In this document: positions 14,867 to 15,424 of the stretch, one piece after another
How positions within the stretch are numbered: the first letter of the stretch is position 1
How the letters are laid out: each line of letters begins with the position of its first letter
Assembly (NCBI GenBank): GCA_020639115.1
Contig: JACKHG010000077.1
Coordinates: 1 to 15,424, forward strand
Length of the DNA: 15,424 bases
Direction of reading: 5' to 3'
From: Phycisphaerales bacterium
GTDB lineage: Bacteria; Planctomycetota; Phycisphaerae; UBA1845
The notes under the pieces: generated by a model
Database searches by the model: none
What the model saw: the letters and a program-made list of their open reading frames with translations, nothing else
What the model was told of the DNA's origin: nothing
Made by a program: the position numbers and the translations under genes

Positions 14867-15424
14867 GTGGCCAAGCACAGGATCGCCGTGATTCCCGGGG
14901 ACGGAATCGGCAAGGAGGTCATGCCGGAAGGCATGCGCGCGCTCGATGCTGCAGCACGCAAGTTCGGCATCGATCTCGCCTTCGATCACTTCGATTGGAG
15001 CTGCGACTACTACGACAAGATCGGCACCTGGATGCCGAAGGACTGGAAGGATCGCGTCGGTGGCCACGATTGTCTCTACTTCGGCGCCTGCGGCTGGCCG
15101 GACAAGGTGGCCGACCACGTTTCGCTGTGGGATTCGCTCATCAAGTTCCGGCGCGAGTTCGATCAATATGTCAATCTGCGCCCCGCGCGGCTCATGCCGG
15201 GCATCAAGTCGCCGCTGGCCGACCGCAAGCCGGGCGAGATCGACATGTTCATCGTGCGCGAGAACACCGAGGGGGAATACTCCTCGATCGGCGGACGCGC
15301 CTTCGAAGGCACCGAGCGCGAGGTGGTCATGCAGCAGGCGACGTTCACGCGCCGCGGTACGGACCGCATCCTGAAGTTTGCGTTCGAGCTTGCGCGCAAG
15401 CGGCCGAACAAGCATCTGACCTCC
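14867..15424 (+). CDS. Tartrate / D-malate dehydrogenase family protein (5' part; cut by window edge)
   Basis: The first 186 residues of a beta-decarboxylating dehydrogenase, open to the right edge. GTG 14867 has GAGGAG about 9 nt upstream. 'MAKHRIAVIPGDGIGKEV' is the family N-terminus. 'FDHFDWSCDYYDKIG', 'GACGWPDKVADHVSLWDSLI', 'RREFDQYVNLRPARLMPG', 'FIVRENTEGEYSSIGGR' and 'GTEREVV' match the tartrate dehydrogenase/D-malate dehydrogenase (TtuC/DmlA) branch rather than isocitrate or 3-isopropylmalate dehydrogenase. Such enzymes oxidise tartrate, D-malate or related 2-hydroxy acids with NAD and Mn. The metal-binding C-terminal aspartates lie outside the window, so the exact substrate cannot be called. 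No frame damage is visible. Confidence 0.92.
   Translation, partial: MAKHRIAVIPGDGIGKEVMPEGMRALDAAARKFGIDLAFDHFDWSCDYYDKIGTWMPKDWKDRVGGHDCLYFGACGWPDKVADHVSLWDSLIKFRREFDQYVNLRPARLMPGIKSPLADRKPGEIDMFIVRENTEGEYSSIGGRAFEGTEREVVMQQATFTRRGTDRILKFAFELARKRPNKHLTS

Overview
The window is high-GC, gene-dense chromosomal DNA from a Gram-negative bacterium, most likely a betaproteobacterium. That placement is an inference from base composition, from an Mpl murein-recycling ligase, and from short leaders with TAGAAT/TATGCT-like -10 boxes. Genes sit on both strands with short gaps, and no gap between genes exceeds 300 bases. I see no tRNA, rRNA, insertion sequence, prophage or CRISPR array. The content is mostly housekeeping and catabolic metabolism. 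I do not see a convincing new multi-gene system.

Layout, left to right. A thiolase-fold (SCP-x/lipid-transfer type) protein runs off the left edge on the minus strand. A badly frameshifted quinone oxidoreductase of the PIG3 type precedes it on the same strand (1193-2170). A DedA membrane protein (2326-2946, +) meets a PhoX-type Tat-exported alkaline phosphatase (2943-4850, -) tail to tail, and their stop codons overlap. Divergent from phoX is mpl (4945 to about 6340, +), whose last sixth is frameshifted. An arginase-family ureohydrolase follows (6467-7417, +).

A minus-strand trio reads HtrA/Deg serine protease (8927-10072), PcaD-like alpha/beta hydrolase (8076-8861) and a small YfcE/MJ0936-type phosphodiesterase (7581-8029, with frameshifts near its 3' end). 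The phosphodiesterase is bracketed by two related palindromes (7543-7564 and 8039-8068), the most distinctive non-coding structure here. Next come an exported protein of unknown function (10321-11469, +) and a convergent histidine phosphatase (11497-12135, -). The window closes with a plus-strand catabolic-looking cluster: an acetolactate-synthase-like thiamine-diphosphate enzyme (12289-13983), a class I glutamine-amidotransferase-like C26 hydrolase (14010-14789) and the start of a tartrate/D-malate dehydrogenase (14867 to the right edge).

A cross-cutting observation is that reading-frame damage is confined to three islands (about 1285-2095, 6065-6310 and 7640-7720), while all other genes are clean. 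Inside the islands the protein sequence stays well conserved between shifts. Most shifts can be repaired by adding one base to a G, C, T or A run. I therefore suspect uncorrected sequencing or assembly errors more than genuine pseudogenes.
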